A stretch of 64,000 bases of DNA, from assembly GCA_944380845.1 (NCBI GenBank), contig CALWIU010000023.1:1-64000 (forward strand). The letters are read 5' to 3'. Below the pieces are notes generated by a model. That model did no database searches. It saw only the letters and a list, made by a program, of their open reading frames with translations, and was not told where the DNA came from. A program made the position numbers and the translations under genes. The stretch comes from an uncultured Clostridia bacterium. Its GTDB lineage: Bacteria; Bacillota; Clostridia; Oscillospirales; Acutalibacteraceae. Shown here piece after piece: positions 25,234-34,627 of this stretch. Every line of letters begins with the position of its first letter. Position 1 is the stretch's first letter.

Positions 25234-27252
25234 ATGAAGAAAGAAAAAAAACAAAAAATTGTGATAACCGTGATTGCTGTTCTATTGATTCTCATTGTTA
25301 TCCTTGTTGTCGCCGCTATGACAAAAACCGGGAACAATGAGATGTCTTATGAGCTCGGGACGACCGATCAGGTTGCGCAGTATACTCTGCCGGAGGATTA
25401 TACCCAGCAGAGCGAAAACAGCATTCAGTTTTTGACCCCCACAACGGATCGAGTCGTCAGCAATGAAGCGCGTTATGCTTTTTCCGGTACTTGCGACGGA
25501 AAATATGATTTATATTGCAATCAGACGCCCGTTGCTTATAACAGCAACGGCGTCTTTACCTGCGAATTTCCCTTGTCTCAGGGTGAAAATGTTTTTGTTT
25601 TTACATATGGCAGCATCACGAAAACCTTTGTTGTCGAATACGGTATTGACATTATTCGTCAGGTCGCGCCCCAAGGAAAAACGGAAACAACACCTGGGGT
25701 CTCCATTGAAATTCTTGCCCTGGCACACAGAGAAGCAACGGTTTACGCGCAAATTGCAGGGCAGCGCATATCCATGGAGAGAACAGACCGCAATGCGTTT
25801 CAGCAAAGCGAAGGGACAAAAGACTATGCAACCTTTGCAGGCTATTACACGATGCCGGCCACAAGCACCAGCCAATCCCTCGGCACCATAACGGTTTATG
25901 GCATGTTAAATGGAAAAACAGCTTCCATGCAGGGCGGCGAGATCGTCCTGATTTCTGATCAATCAGCCATCCTTCAGCAGGCGGTTACCTTGGAACAGCA
26001 GCAGAATCTGACCTCTTTTTATCTTACGGGAACGCACGGGCTTTTGCAGCCGACTGCCGACTATGGGTTGGGTACGGCGATGATGTGCGAAGTGTTAAAA
26101 GATAAAGCCGAAACCACACCGGCTTCGGATCCGAATGATTACTCCTCGCCGCTGTTCACACCGCTTGCCAGAGGTACCTTTGATTATGTGTCCAGCATTG
26201 TTACATATGATGATGAATTGACCTATATTTTATCTTCAGGAAGAAAAATTTACGCCAAAGAAGCCCGCCTGATCCCGACAGGATATGTGCTTCCTATGAA
26301 CACTGTCAGTGCTTCTGATATCGTAGTGACCGGCAATACAACAGATTATTATATTTCTACAAATTGGGCGGTACCAGTTAACGGAATTCTGTCGCCACAA
26401 GGGTATTATACGGGGTATCAGGGGCGAATTTATAATGTCACTGCGTTTACCGCCGAATATCTGGATATTACTTTTTATTATACGGACGGTTTTAGCGGTG
26501 GTTTTACGCTGCCAACAAATGATGTTTTGTCATCTATGCAGTGGATCAATAATGGAGATCATTCTGTTACTCTGCGCTGTTACTTAACGACGCCCGGACA
26601 GTTTTACGGATACAGCATATCTCTTGGAGACGATGGAAGATTTAAGCTATCCATCAAAAATAAGCATCCTGCCGCCGGCAAAACGGTCATTCTTGATCCT
26701 GGACATGGCGGCTCTGACCCAGGCGCAGGCGCTATCTATGATGGCATCTATGAAAGCCCGATCAATCTGGCAATTGCTGCCAAAGTTGCTTCCATTCTTC
26801 AAAGTCAGGGAATCCATGTGGTTATGACAAGAACCGCTGAATCAGATGTAACGCTAAATGAACGAATGCTTATGGCAAGGCAATATATGCCAGACGCGTA
26901 TATCAGCATTCATTGCGACAGTTCGACTTCCGCGTCAACCAGTGGAACACACACCTTTTACTATGAGAGCTTTTCCATGCCGCTTGCCGCTTCCATTCAC
27001 AATCAAATGGTCGGTGCCTACCGTTATTCACTGTATCCGTCCGGTTCGACGGAATACAACAATGCCGATAAACAGATTAAATTTTATCCATTTCAGGTAA
27101 CGCGAGTAGAGGAGTGCCCATCTGTTTTAGTCGAATGCGGCTATTTGTCCAATGCAACCGATTGCAGCATTCTGCTGACGGACGCCTGTCAAAACATATT
27201 GGCTACAGCCATCGCGAACGGCATTATTCTGTATTTCAACAATCAGGGGTAA
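25234..27252 (+). CDS. Membrane-anchored N-acetylmuramoyl-L-alanine amidase (Amidase_3)
   Basis: 672 aa. One N-terminal membrane segment (about residues 8-29) anchors a large extracellular region of unknown fold (about 40-480), followed by a complete amidase_3 domain from residue 483. The zinc ligands His491 (DPGHGG), Glu507 (YESP) and His560 (ISIHCD) and the catalytic Glu634 (VLVECGY) are present. It cleaves the bond between MurNAc and L-Ala in peptidoglycan. The long middle part has beta-rich, possibly Ig-like segments and may bind the wall. ATG 25234 directly follows the previous stop. Confidence 0.92.
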   Translation: MKKEKKQKIVITVIAVLLILIVILVVAAMTKTGNNEMSYELGTTDQVAQYTLPEDYTQQSENSIQFLTPTTDRVVSNEARYAFSGTCDGKYDLYCNQTPVAYNSNGVFTCEFPLSQGENVFVFTYGSITKTFVVEYGIDIIRQVAPQGKTETTPGVSIEILALAHREATVYAQIAGQRISMERTDRNAFQQSEGTKDYATFAGYYTMPATSTSQSLGTITVYGMLNGKTASMQGGEIVLISDQSAILQQAVTLEQQQNLTSFYLTGTHGLLQPTADYGLGTAMMCEVLKDKAETTPASDPNDYSSPLFTPLARGTFDYVSSIVTYDDELTYILSSGRKIYAKEARLIPTGYVLPMNTVSASDIVVTGNTTDYYISTNWAVPVNGILSPQGYYTGYQGRIYNVTAFTAEYLDITFYYTDGFSGGFTLPTNDVLSSMQWINNGDHSVTLRCYLTTPGQFYGYSISLGDDGRFKLSIKNKHPAAGKTVILDPGHGGSDPGAGAIYDGIYESPINLAIAAKVASILQSQGIHVVMTRTAESDVTLNERMLMARQYMPDAYISIHCDSSTSASTSGTHTFYYESFSMPLAASIHNQMVGAYRYSLYPSGSTEYNNADKQIKFYPFQVTRVEECPSVLVECGYLSNATDCSILLTDACQNILATAIANGIILYFNNQG

Positions 27253-27355
27253 AAAAATGCTCCAGAAGTGCAATTTTACCGGACGCATGAAAGTGGCGTA
27301 ATCTGCGAAGTCAAGTTGCGGCTATTCGTTTTCTGTAAATTCCTAAAAACTGACA

Positions 27356-27388
27356 AAGGCATTGGCCATTTCAAATGACCAATGCCTT
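27356..27388. terminator. Hairpin between convergent genes, possible terminator
   Basis: A 10-bp stem (27356-27365 with 27379-27388, AAGGCATTGG and complement) is extended by inner CATT/AATG pairing. T-tracts on both sides are poor, so termination strength is doubtful. The rest of 27253-27422 shows no gene. Confidence 0.5.
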
Positions 27389-27422
27389 CATTTATGATTT
27401 CTTTTCGGTTCCACGACTGCGC

Positions 27423-28115
27423 TTATTCTTTTATTTGCGCACGGTAAAACGCCTTGCGCGCTTCAAAAAGAAGATACAGGCAGCAATACCCAACCACCGT
27501 AACAAACAGGGAAGTATAAGATAACAGATTGGAACGGAACCCACCAATCTGGAGAATATTAGCCAGCAAAGAAAGAATCAGGTTTGCGGCAACAAACAGC
27601 AAAGAAAGCAGGGAAAAAATCTTGATCTTCGGCTGGTCGCCTTCACGCAGAAACACTTTATAGGCAAAAATTCCCAGAATGTTTATCGTTGTGAAAACAT
27701 CGCCGATCATGTTGATCCACCCTTCCAGCACGACGGCAACGGAAGCATCTTGTGCCGATGTCAACAGGAACCCCAAAAGCATGGCTGCAATGGCTAAAAT
27801 GGTACGAACAATAATGCATGCCATTACGCCTTTTTTAGCAAATCGCAGCAAACGATCGGTTTTTTCGTGAAGTATAGCGTCTGCTTGAATTTCAGATTCA
27901 AAAGCAATATAGCAGAGAATGGCACCGTAGAGTAAAAAACCAAATCCAGCCAGACTCAGCACCAGAGAAAGAATTCCCTGCGCCCGGATAAATAATAATA
28001 TCAGTTGCCAAATCATATTCGCTATCCACGCAAGAGACGCATTCGCAAAAGAAGAGCTTGCACTGTATAATAGCCCCTCAGGCGTAGAATATGCTTTTGT
28101 CTTTTTGTTCTTCAT
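27423..28115 (-). CDS. Multi-pass membrane protein, function unknown
   Basis: 230 aa with about six hydrophobic segments spread over the whole length and a charged N-terminus (MKNKKTK). There is no recognisable motif. It lies six bases after the nahK stop on the same strand with AAGGA before its start, so the two genes are probably co-transcribed. There is no direct evidence for transport; a role with the kinase is only suggested by position. Confidence 0.7.
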   Translation of the reverse strand: MKNKKTKAYSTPEGLLYSASSSFANASLAWIANMIWQLILLFIRAQGILSLVLSLAGFGFLLYGAILCYIAFESEIQADAILHEKTDRLLRFAKKGVMACIIVRTILAIAAMLLGFLLTSAQDASVAVVLEGWINMIGDVFTTINILGIFAYKVFLREGDQPKIKIFSLLSLLFVAANLILSLLANILQIGGFRSNLLSYTSLFVTVVGYCCLYLLFEARKAFYRAQIKE

Positions 28116-28121
28116 TGGTAA

Positions 28122-29243
28122 TCAATCCTTATTAACGGCGGCGGCTTTCGCAGTAATATCCGACATTTGAGAAAGCTTGCGTTCGATATCCGCTACCAAT
28201 GCAAATTGTGTGCGGCAGCGGACCAAATTATGCTCAGGATATTGAATTTTAAAGTAAGTATCGCCACTTAAATAGTCAGTTAAAAAGCGAATGGCGCATT
28301 CATATGTCATGAGTTTAGAGGAAAAGGGCAAAAGTTGGATTTCCTTTTCGGTCAGGCTCTTGCCGGCAGAACTCAGGTAACCGCTTACATATTTGTCATA
28401 TAAAGTCAGGCTTAAGGAAACCTTGGACAAATCTTTTTCATCTTCCGCAGCGGTATTTGCACCAAAACGAATACTATCGCCGAAATCATATAAAGACAAC
28501 CCGGGCATAACCGTATCCAGGTCAACAATACAAATGCCTTTGTTGGTATCGCGGTCAAACAGAATATTGTTTAATTTGGTATCATTGTGCGTAACGCGGA
28601 CAGGAAGTTCTTTTGACGCTATCATGTCAACAAGAACTGAACAATCCTTTTCACGAGCGAGGGCAAACGCAATTTCATCGGTTACTTCAGCAACTCTGCC
28701 GACCGCATCTTTTGCAATGGCCTCTTTCAAGGCTTCAAATCTTTTTTTGGTATTGTGAAAATCAGGAATGGTTTCATACAGCGAAGAACCGTCAAAATCA
28801 GCCAAAAGCTGCTGAAATTTTCCAAAGGCAACGCCGGAATTATAAAACACCTCTGCGTTGTCTACAATGTCGCAGGAATAAGTGTTTTCGACAAAATTAC
28901 AAACGCGCCAATATTCGTCGCCGTTGAGAATGGTATAATATTTGCCGTCTTTTGCAGAAGAAAAAGTTAAAGTCTCGCGCCGTGGATCGCCGCCATTGTC
29001 AACGATCTTTTTCCGCAGATGCGCGGTAACACGCACGATATTATGCATCAATTTATCAGGATCGGAAAATACATGGGTATTGATTCTTTGGAACAGATAC
29101 GATGTATTGATTCCGTTATCCGTAAAAGTGACTTTATAAGTATAATTGATATGTCCAGATTCTATTTGTTCAATGCTAAGGCAAGTGCCTTTAATACCAA
29201 ATTGTTCAGACGCGGAAATAACGGTTTTGCGTATATCGCTCAT
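28122..29243 (-). CDS. nahK: N-acetylhexosamine 1-kinase NahK-like protein
   Basis: 373 aa, aminoglycoside-phosphotransferase fold. The catalytic loop VTHNDTKLNNILFD (Asp221, Asn226), the metal motif IVDLDTVMPG (Asp241/243), DFGDSIRFGANTA and YPEHNLVRCRTQ run closely parallel, as I recall it, to Bifidobacterium NahK. That enzyme phosphorylates GlcNAc and GalNAc at C1 in the galacto-N-biose/lacto-N-biose pathway. Phosphorylase and epimerase genes of that pathway are not in this window. CGGAGG is seven bases before ATG 29243. The general kinase assignment is firm; the exact sugar is likely but unproven. Confidence 0.82.
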   Translation of the reverse strand: MSDIRKTVISASEQFGIKGTCLSIEQIESGHINYTYKVTFTDNGINTSYLFQRINTHVFSDPDKLMHNIVRVTAHLRKKIVDNGGDPRRETLTFSSAKDGKYYTILNGDEYWRVCNFVENTYSCDIVDNAEVFYNSGVAFGKFQQLLADFDGSSLYETIPDFHNTKKRFEALKEAIAKDAVGRVAEVTDEIAFALAREKDCSVLVDMIASKELPVRVTHNDTKLNNILFDRDTNKGICIVDLDTVMPGLSLYDFGDSIRFGANTAAEDEKDLSKVSLSLTLYDKYVSGYLSSAGKSLTEKEIQLLPFSSKLMTYECAIRFLTDYLSGDTYFKIQYPEHNLVRCRTQFALVADIERKLSQMSDITAKAAAVNKD

Positions 29244-29368
29244 ACTTTGCCTCCGTCAGGTTATACTATTTTCATATTAACAAAAAAAACATTACATAAT
29301 GACACAACTTAACATTATAGACGATTTATCTGTCAGTGTCAACAAAAAATTCAAAGAAGGGAATCATC

Positions 29369-30181
29369 ATGTTGTTTACAATCAAAATGAAAGCAAAAGA
29401 AAAAATACACCGGAAATATTTATACTATTCCATGCTGTCATTCGTAAATATCGGTGCGTTTCTTTTTCAGCTGCTGATTTGCATGATTCCCTTTGCGCTG
29501 CATTTTGCCATACCGAAAACCGCAAATTTTACCCTAACCTTAACCTCGGCTTCCTTAATTTTGCCGTTTCTTTTTCTGTCGACAAAATGGCTTCGTGAAA
29601 CAGCGTTTGTTGTTACACAAAACAAGGCGGCAGGGAATCACATTGAAAAAAGAGAACTCTTTGCAGCATCTGTCAGGGTGTTCACGGCAGATATCGTCAA
29701 TTTGCTGCGAAAAATGATTTGGCTGTTGGTGTATCTATGTCCGGCTGTGTTATGCTTTTGTGTACAAATTATTTTGCTGCAAACAGGTAATCTGTATTCC
29801 TATCCTTTTGTTGTGCTGACCGGTACTGAGATACTTCTAATCGTCATGGGACTTGTGTTTTATAGTTGCAGCACGCCGATTTGCGGCTATATGCGGTATT
29901 GCGCCGCTGTTGATGGCGATACCCCACTTAAAGAGATTTTGACAAACGGCGTGAAGATATCTGAACGCTATTTGCGCAAAATATTACAATACCACTATAG
30001 CATGCTGCCATGGAAAATCCTGTCCTTTGTGCCTTTTGCCGGATTTTACAGTCTGCCGTATCTACTGGTCAGCCGGCAAAACCTGTTTGCCTCGCTGACA
30101 GATCAGAATCAGCTGGAAGCCAACCGAATTAAAATCTATAATGGTAAAAACACGCCGACACGCATTGTGGCGGAAAATTAG
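29369..30181 (+). CDS. Multi-pass membrane protein, possible DUF975-type
   Basis: 270 aa from ATG 29369, selected because AAGAAGGG lies seven bases upstream. Five or six membrane segments alternate with charged loops; the C-terminal part (PWKILSFVPFAGFYSLPYLLVSRQN) is reminiscent of DUF975 proteins, but I would not insist on it. Single gene between the divergent nahK operon and the convergent rqcH locus, whose ends overlap by four bases. Function unknown. Confidence 0.65.
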   Translation: MLFTIKMKAKEKIHRKYLYYSMLSFVNIGAFLFQLLICMIPFALHFAIPKTANFTLTLTSASLILPFLFLSTKWLRETAFVVTQNKAAGNHIEKRELFAASVRVFTADIVNLLRKMIWLLVYLCPAVLCFCVQIILLQTGNLYSYPFVVLTGTEILLIVMGLVFYSCSTPICGYMRYCAAVDGDTPLKEILTNGVKISERYLRKILQYHYSMLPWKILSFVPFAGFYSLPYLLVSRQNLFASLTDQNQLEANRIKIYNGKNTPTRIVAEN

Positions 30182-31892
30182 ACGATCATGGTTTTGTATA
30201 CATGATAGATAACAAAGCCGGGCTTTGCACCGTTTGGTTTCTTTATGTTGCGAATTTGTGTGTAGTCAACCGGAATGCGTTTTTCATCGCTGACTTCACT
30301 GTTTTTTACCGCTATTTCGGCAGCAAAAACATAGTCCTCCGGCTGTGGCTGCTGATCTTTTACGAATAAGACAACATGCGAACCGTGAAACTTTTGCACA
30401 TGGAACCAGATGTCATTTTTGGATGCTGTTTTAAAAGTCAGCTGATCATTTTGTAAATTATTTCTGCCTGCCAGAACAGAAAAACCATTCGGAGATGTGT
30501 ACTCCTGAAAAGGAACGGGAGGCTGCTTTCTTTTTGCGCTTTTGCCTTCATGCTTTTTTAAAAAACCGGTGTCCGTCAATTCCCCGCGGATGGCATTGAA
30601 TTCTTTTTCAGTTTCTGCTCTCGATAACAGATCAAGCACCGAAAGCAGATACTCTAAATCCTCTTTGGTTTTCTGCACCTGCTGCGTCAGAATTTTTTCC
30701 GCGTTCGCCGCCTTGCGATATTCTTTGTAATATTTCTGCGCGTTTTGTGGCGGGGAAAGGCGTGGATCGGCAGGAATGCGGCAAATACGCATATTATCAT
30801 AAAAATTCGGCAAATACGCATATTATCATAAAAATTCGGCAAGTCATAATAATAGGAACCTTTTTCAAGCTGAAAAAGATTGGCATTGATCAAATCACCG
30901 AAAATCTTTTTTTGCTCACGATCCGCGGCTTTCTTCAATTCATCTGTCTGTCCGTTCAGTTTTCTGGAGGTTCGTTCAATACAAGTGTTGACGAAACGAA
31001 ACAAATCAGAAGCCTTTGTTTTTACCCGTTCCATTCGCTCGCGCTGTTCGTAAAACTCGTCCAAAAGCGCTGACAGGGACTCATAGATTTGTGTTTTTGC
31101 ACCTTGATAATGCAGCAATTCAATAAAGGAAAAATCAAGCGGTTTTTGATCGGCATCAAAGACAATACATGGGGTGATTTTTTGCCGTTCTAATTCCTCT
31201 TTGATTTTATATAATTCCGGCAAAACAGAGGCAGGATAGCCGTCGCCGCTGCGGTAAATGATTTCCCGGCACAGTGCTGGCGACATTCCTTCCGCAGCAA
31301 AAAGCAGAGCCTTTTCAGGCTTTTTCTCATCTGAATGAAGAAGGGACTGATAAATCTGCTCGCAGCCGTCAAGCATCAGGGAAGGCTTTCCCTGTGCGGG
31401 AGGAAGCTGATAGGGGAGCCCGGGCAAAATCTGGCGAACAGACGAATGCAAAAGATCAACGCGCTTAACGCTGTCTAAAATCTTTTGATTTTCATCAAGA
31501 AGAATGACATTGCTGTACTGCGCCATGATTTCAACTACAAGGGTTCTTGCAACATGATCTCCGATTTCATTTGTAGCATTGAAGTCAAGAAATGCTATAC
31601 GGTCCGTTCTGTATTGCCGAATATCAGTCAGTATGGCGCCCAATAAGTTTTTACGCATCAGCATTGTCAGCATCGGCGGCTTATCCGGGTTTTCAGCTTT
31701 TGATTTTGTTATGTGCAGTCTCGGAGCGTTACCGGATGCACTGAGCAAAAGCCGTTTTGTGTCACTTCTGTTGCGGAAACACAGCAAAAGTTCCTGTCGT
31801 GTCGGCTGATAAATTTTTTCGACGCGATAGCCGACCAATTCCTGTTTAATTTCATGCAACAGCGCATATAAAAACAATCCGTCTAAAGCCAT
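30178..31892 (-). pseudogene. rqcH: Frameshifted rqcH/fbpA (NFACT ribosome quality-control factor)
   Basis: The N-terminal NFACT-N part and middle coiled coil run from 31892 to about 30810 in one frame. The C-terminal NFACT-R part (DIWFHVQKFHGSHVVL) runs to 30178 in another. The break falls exactly in a 29-bp tandem duplication (30779-30836). Taking out one copy gives 1686 bases, an unbroken 561-codon frame with the expected IPADPRLSPPQNAQKYYKEY sequence. RqcH recruits tRNA-Ala to stalled 50S subunits to add Ala tails. As written, the main product would end after 401 residues without NFACT-R. It could be a real mutation, a phase-variable state or a consensus error. The downstream neighbours are NIF3 and TrmK in the same direction. 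Confidence 0.9.
30779..30842. repeat. 29-bp tandem duplication inside rqcH
   Basis: Two exact 29-bp copies (30779-30807 and 30808-30836) are followed by the first six bases of a third (CGGCAA, 30837-30842). The original single copy would have been flanked by CGGCAA on both sides, a classic microhomology for replication slippage. 29 is not a multiple of three, so the duplication breaks the frame. Confidence 0.95.
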
Positions 31893-31896
31893 TTCG

Positions 31897-32646
31897 TTAC
31901 CTCAAAATCGTTTTGACCGGCGCTTCCGGTGTATATTTTACCCAACGCACGGAAGGAAAATAATGGCTCATTCTTTTGCACAGCACGCTCATTGCCGGAT
32001 CTTCCGTTTCAAAATGACCTGCTGCAATAACGCCTATATTCATGCTGCGTGCGTCAAGGTATTCATGATATTTCATTTCTCCTGTGATATAACAATCCAC
32101 GCCAAGGGACGCGGCACGGGCAATTTCACTTCCGCCGGCACCGGTACACACAGCAATGGTGCGAACTTCACGATCCGGTAGAACATACGATACCGGCGTG
32201 CACAGTTTATCACTTATGCGTTGTGCAAGGGATAATACGGACTGAGACTTCTCCAGCTGTCCCAACCAAAACAGCTCATTCTCCTGTTTTTGTGCGTTGA
32301 AGCCAAGCAATTCACACAACACATAATTGGTACCGGTCGGCGCCACATCAAAATTGGTATGGGCGCTGATAATGCTGATGCCGCTGCGGACAGCATCATA
32401 GAGCGGGATTCCTTTCAGTATTTTTGATATTGGTCGGAACAGTACCGGATGGTGTGAAACAATCAACTGTGCCGATATTTCACAGGCTTTTTGTATGCAA
32501 GCCTCATCAACATCTAAAGTCACCAGGCAAGTAGTAACTTCGCGCGTCGGTTCGCCGCATAACAACCCGGCATTGTCCCAATCTTCCTGTTGATCAAAAG
32601 GATAATCCTTATTCAATTGATCGTAGATATCCGCAACAGTAATCAT
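31897..32646 (-). CDS. NIF3-like dinuclear metal-centre protein
   Basis: 249 aa, the short form without the PII-like insert of YqfO. Metal-binding motifs: SHHPVLF (about residues 64-70), ISAHTNFDVA (about 92-101) and the C-terminal GHFETEDPAM (His and Glu ligands). The family forms toroidal hexamers and is close to GTP cyclohydrolase I type 2, but the substrate is unsettled. It directly follows trmK with no gap, the conserved trmK-nif3 pair of Firmicutes, and is followed four bases later by the rqcH start. Confidence 0.93.
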   Translation of the reverse strand: MITVADIYDQLNKDYPFDQQEDWDNAGLLCGEPTREVTTCLVTLDVDEACIQKACEISAQLIVSHHPVLFRPISKILKGIPLYDAVRSGISIISAHTNFDVAPTGTNYVLCELLGFNAQKQENELFWLGQLEKSQSVLSLAQRISDKLCTPVSYVLPDREVRTIAVCTGAGGSEIARAASLGVDCYITGEMKYHEYLDARSMNIGVIAAGHFETEDPAMSVLCKRMSHYFPSVRWVKYTPEAPVKTILR

Positions 32647-33330
32647 TTATAATCCCTTCAGTCGTTCATCATTTAACAGGTCTTCTATTTCGCGAAGCTG
32701 CTTACAGTCACCGAAAGTATGCAGCAATCCGTTCCTTTTCTTTTCCAGCCTGTTCTTCTGCTTTTCAGCAAAACATCTGGAAGCGTCGTTTTTCGCCACA
32801 GCATGAGGACCAAAATAACATGTAAACAGATCCATATTTCCCGGCTTGCTGTCATAGTAGGCACTGATGGCGATATAAACCTTGCCGCTTTTGTCAATAA
32901 CGGCTGATTCGTTGTCAATCGAAAAACCGTGATGCAGTAAAAAACACCGGACATCCTCGCTATGGGTCATTGGTTGTAAAAGCAAATGAAATTTAGGATT
33001 GTGCAACCAGGGAGCGGCGGATAAAATATCAACAATTAAATTGCCGCCCATGCCGGCAAGCACAATTTCTTCGCATTCAGAACCATTAAAAGCGGACAAA
33101 CCGTCCGACCTACGGCACTCGACCTTGTCAGTCAGGCCGTAACGACGAACGGTTACTTCTGCATTTTTTAGAGGACCGGATGCAATATCGGCAGCGATGG
33201 CAGCGGGAATTTTTCCGTTTTTAACCAGCTCGCAAGGCAGATACGCATGATCTGTTCCGATATCTGCTAATATTCTACCGGGGCGAACCATGTTTGCCAC
33301 CATGAGAAGTCTCTCTGACAGCTCAAGCAT
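32647..33330 (-). CDS. trmK: tRNA (adenine(22)-N(1))-methyltransferase TrmK
   Basis: 227 aa. The SAM-binding motif is ILADIGTDHAYLP (about residues 20-32), then ADIASGPLKNAE and LAGMGGNLI. TrmK methylates A22 of tRNA-Ser and tRNA-Leu types. The start ATG 33330 gives the usual family N-terminus (LELSERLLMVANMV); the longer reading to 33411 runs into the DUF1858 gene. No strong ribosome site is visible and the start overlaps the DUF1858 gene end by eight bases, which suggests coupling. It abuts the NIF3 gene. Confidence 0.92.
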   Translation of the reverse strand: MLELSERLLMVANMVRPGRILADIGTDHAYLPCELVKNGKIPAAIAADIASGPLKNAEVTVRRYGLTDKVECRRSDGLSAFNGSECEEIVLAGMGGNLIVDILSAAPWLHNPKFHLLLQPMTHSEDVRCFLLHHGFSIDNESAVIDKSGKVYIAISAYYDSKPGNMDLFTCYFGPHAVAKNDASRCFAEKQKNRLEKKRNGLLHTFGDCKQLREIEDLLNDERLKGL

Positions 33331-33523
33331 TGGCAATGAATTCGTTGATTTTGTTGACGAGCGCATCACAGTCGGTCCCATGCACAAGACAGGCCTGCTC
33401 GATGGTTTCACTGCGCGCAGAAGGACAGCCTAGACAGTGCATACCCATTTCAAAGAAAAACTGCGCGGTGTCACGATTGTAATCCAAAACATCACCAATG
33501 GTAGATTTTTTCGTAATTTGCAT
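33323..33523 (-). CDS. DUF1858 small redox-disulfide protein
   Basis: 66 aa, the hybrid-cluster-protein-associated redox disulfide (DUF1858) type. It has the CLGC motif at about residues 29-32 (GMHCLGCPSARSETIEQAC) and a third Cys further on. It probably works as a small thiol or metal carrier. ATG 33523 fits AAAGGAT at about nine bases, so an earlier ATG three codons upstream is rejected. It starts 23 bases after the glycosyltransferase gene stop and overlaps trmK by eight bases. Confidence 0.88.
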   Translation of the reverse strand: MQITKKSTIGDVLDYNRDTAQFFFEMGMHCLGCPSARSETIEQACLVHGTDCDALVNKINEFIANA

Positions 33524-33546
33524 AACAAACATCCTTTTTTATATTT

Positions 33547-34488
33547 TTATTTATTATCAATATTTGTTTCCGATACAATAAATGGCGGTCTATGCTTTGA
33601 TTCTGTGTAGACGCGCGCCATATATTCACCAATAAGACCGATACAGCAAAGAATCAGACCGCCCATAAAAAGAATCGCGGCAAGCAGCAGTGCGTACATC
33701 GGGAAATCGGCAGACGGCATACAAAACCGAATAAAACCGTAAAGCGCGAGAACACAGGACAAAACACAGAAGATAATACCGAGGTAAAGCGGTATGCGCA
33801 GGGGGGACGAAGTATAACCGAGTATGCCGTCTATCGCGTATTTTGCCAGTTTTTTAATTGACCACTTGGTTTCACCCGCAGCGCGTTCGCGATTTTCGTG
33901 AGGGAACCATTTTACGCGAAAACCAACCCAACTGAAAATGCCTTTTGAAAAACGAATGGTTTCCGGCATGGAAAGGATCGCTTCAACGACTTTCCGGCGC
34001 ATAATCCGGAAGTCCTGCGCATTGTCGTTGATTTTGATTTCCGAAATGCGGTTGATTACTTTATAAAATTGGGAGGAAAGCATACTTTTCAGTTTGGATT
34101 CGCCCGCTCGATCCGTCCTGCATGCAGCGGCAACATCATATCCTTCATGATCGACCGCTTCCAGCATTTCAGGAATCAGATCCGGTGAATGCTGCAAATC
34201 CGCGTCAATAATACCGACAAAATCAGAATCAGCATATTTCATGCCGGCAAGCATAGCGGCTTCTTTCCCAAAATTTCTTGAAAAAGAAACATATTGTATT
34301 CCCTTAACGCGTTCAACAAAAGACTTGATAATGTCCAATGTCGCATCGGTGCTGCCATCGTCAACAAATAAAAAAGTAAAACGATACTGTGAAGACAGCG
34401 GAAGCGTAACGCGCGACAACTCTTTGAGCAGTAGCGACAATACTTCAGCCTCGTTATAACAGGGAATAATAAGAGTTACAGATTTCAT
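33547..34488 (-). CDS. Family 2 glycosyltransferase, DPM1/GtrB-like
   Basis: 313 aa. The GT-A domain has TLIIPCYNEAEVLSLLL at the start, DDGSTDATL, the DADLQHSPDL metal motif and a W-rich acceptor region; two membrane segments follow at about 235-295. This is the plan of polyprenyl-phosphate sugar transferases (glucose, mannose or aminoarabinose onto undecaprenyl phosphate). The sugar cannot be told. It is the first gene of a minus-strand group that continues into DUF1858-trmK-nif3-rqcH with gaps of 0-25 bases. Confidence 0.9.
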   Translation of the reverse strand: MKSVTLIIPCYNEAEVLSLLLKELSRVTLPLSSQYRFTFLFVDDGSTDATLDIIKSFVERVKGIQYVSFSRNFGKEAAMLAGMKYADSDFVGIIDADLQHSPDLIPEMLEAVDHEGYDVAAACRTDRAGESKLKSMLSSQFYKVINRISEIKINDNAQDFRIMRRKVVEAILSMPETIRFSKGIFSWVGFRVKWFPHENRERAAGETKWSIKKLAKYAIDGILGYTSSPLRIPLYLGIIFCVLSCVLALYGFIRFCMPSADFPMYALLLAAILFMGGLILCCIGLIGEYMARVYTESKHRPPFIVSETNIDNK

Positions 34489-34577
34489 CTTTCACCCTCC
34501 TTGTCATTGCTTCGTTTTATATCATATCATAAGTGTGCATAGATTACAATCGTTTTTTTCTATTCGCCAGACAAGGC

Positions 34578-34607
34578 TTGCACTTGTTGTCATCTTTATG
34601 GTAAAAT
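34578..34607 (+). promoter_or_regulatory. Sigma-A promoter of the 34628 gene
   Basis: TTGCAC (34578-34583), an 18-base spacer and TAAAAT (34602-34607), about 20 bases before the start codon. Confidence 0.5.
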
Positions 34608-34627
34608 AAACAAAAGGTGGTGAGCGC

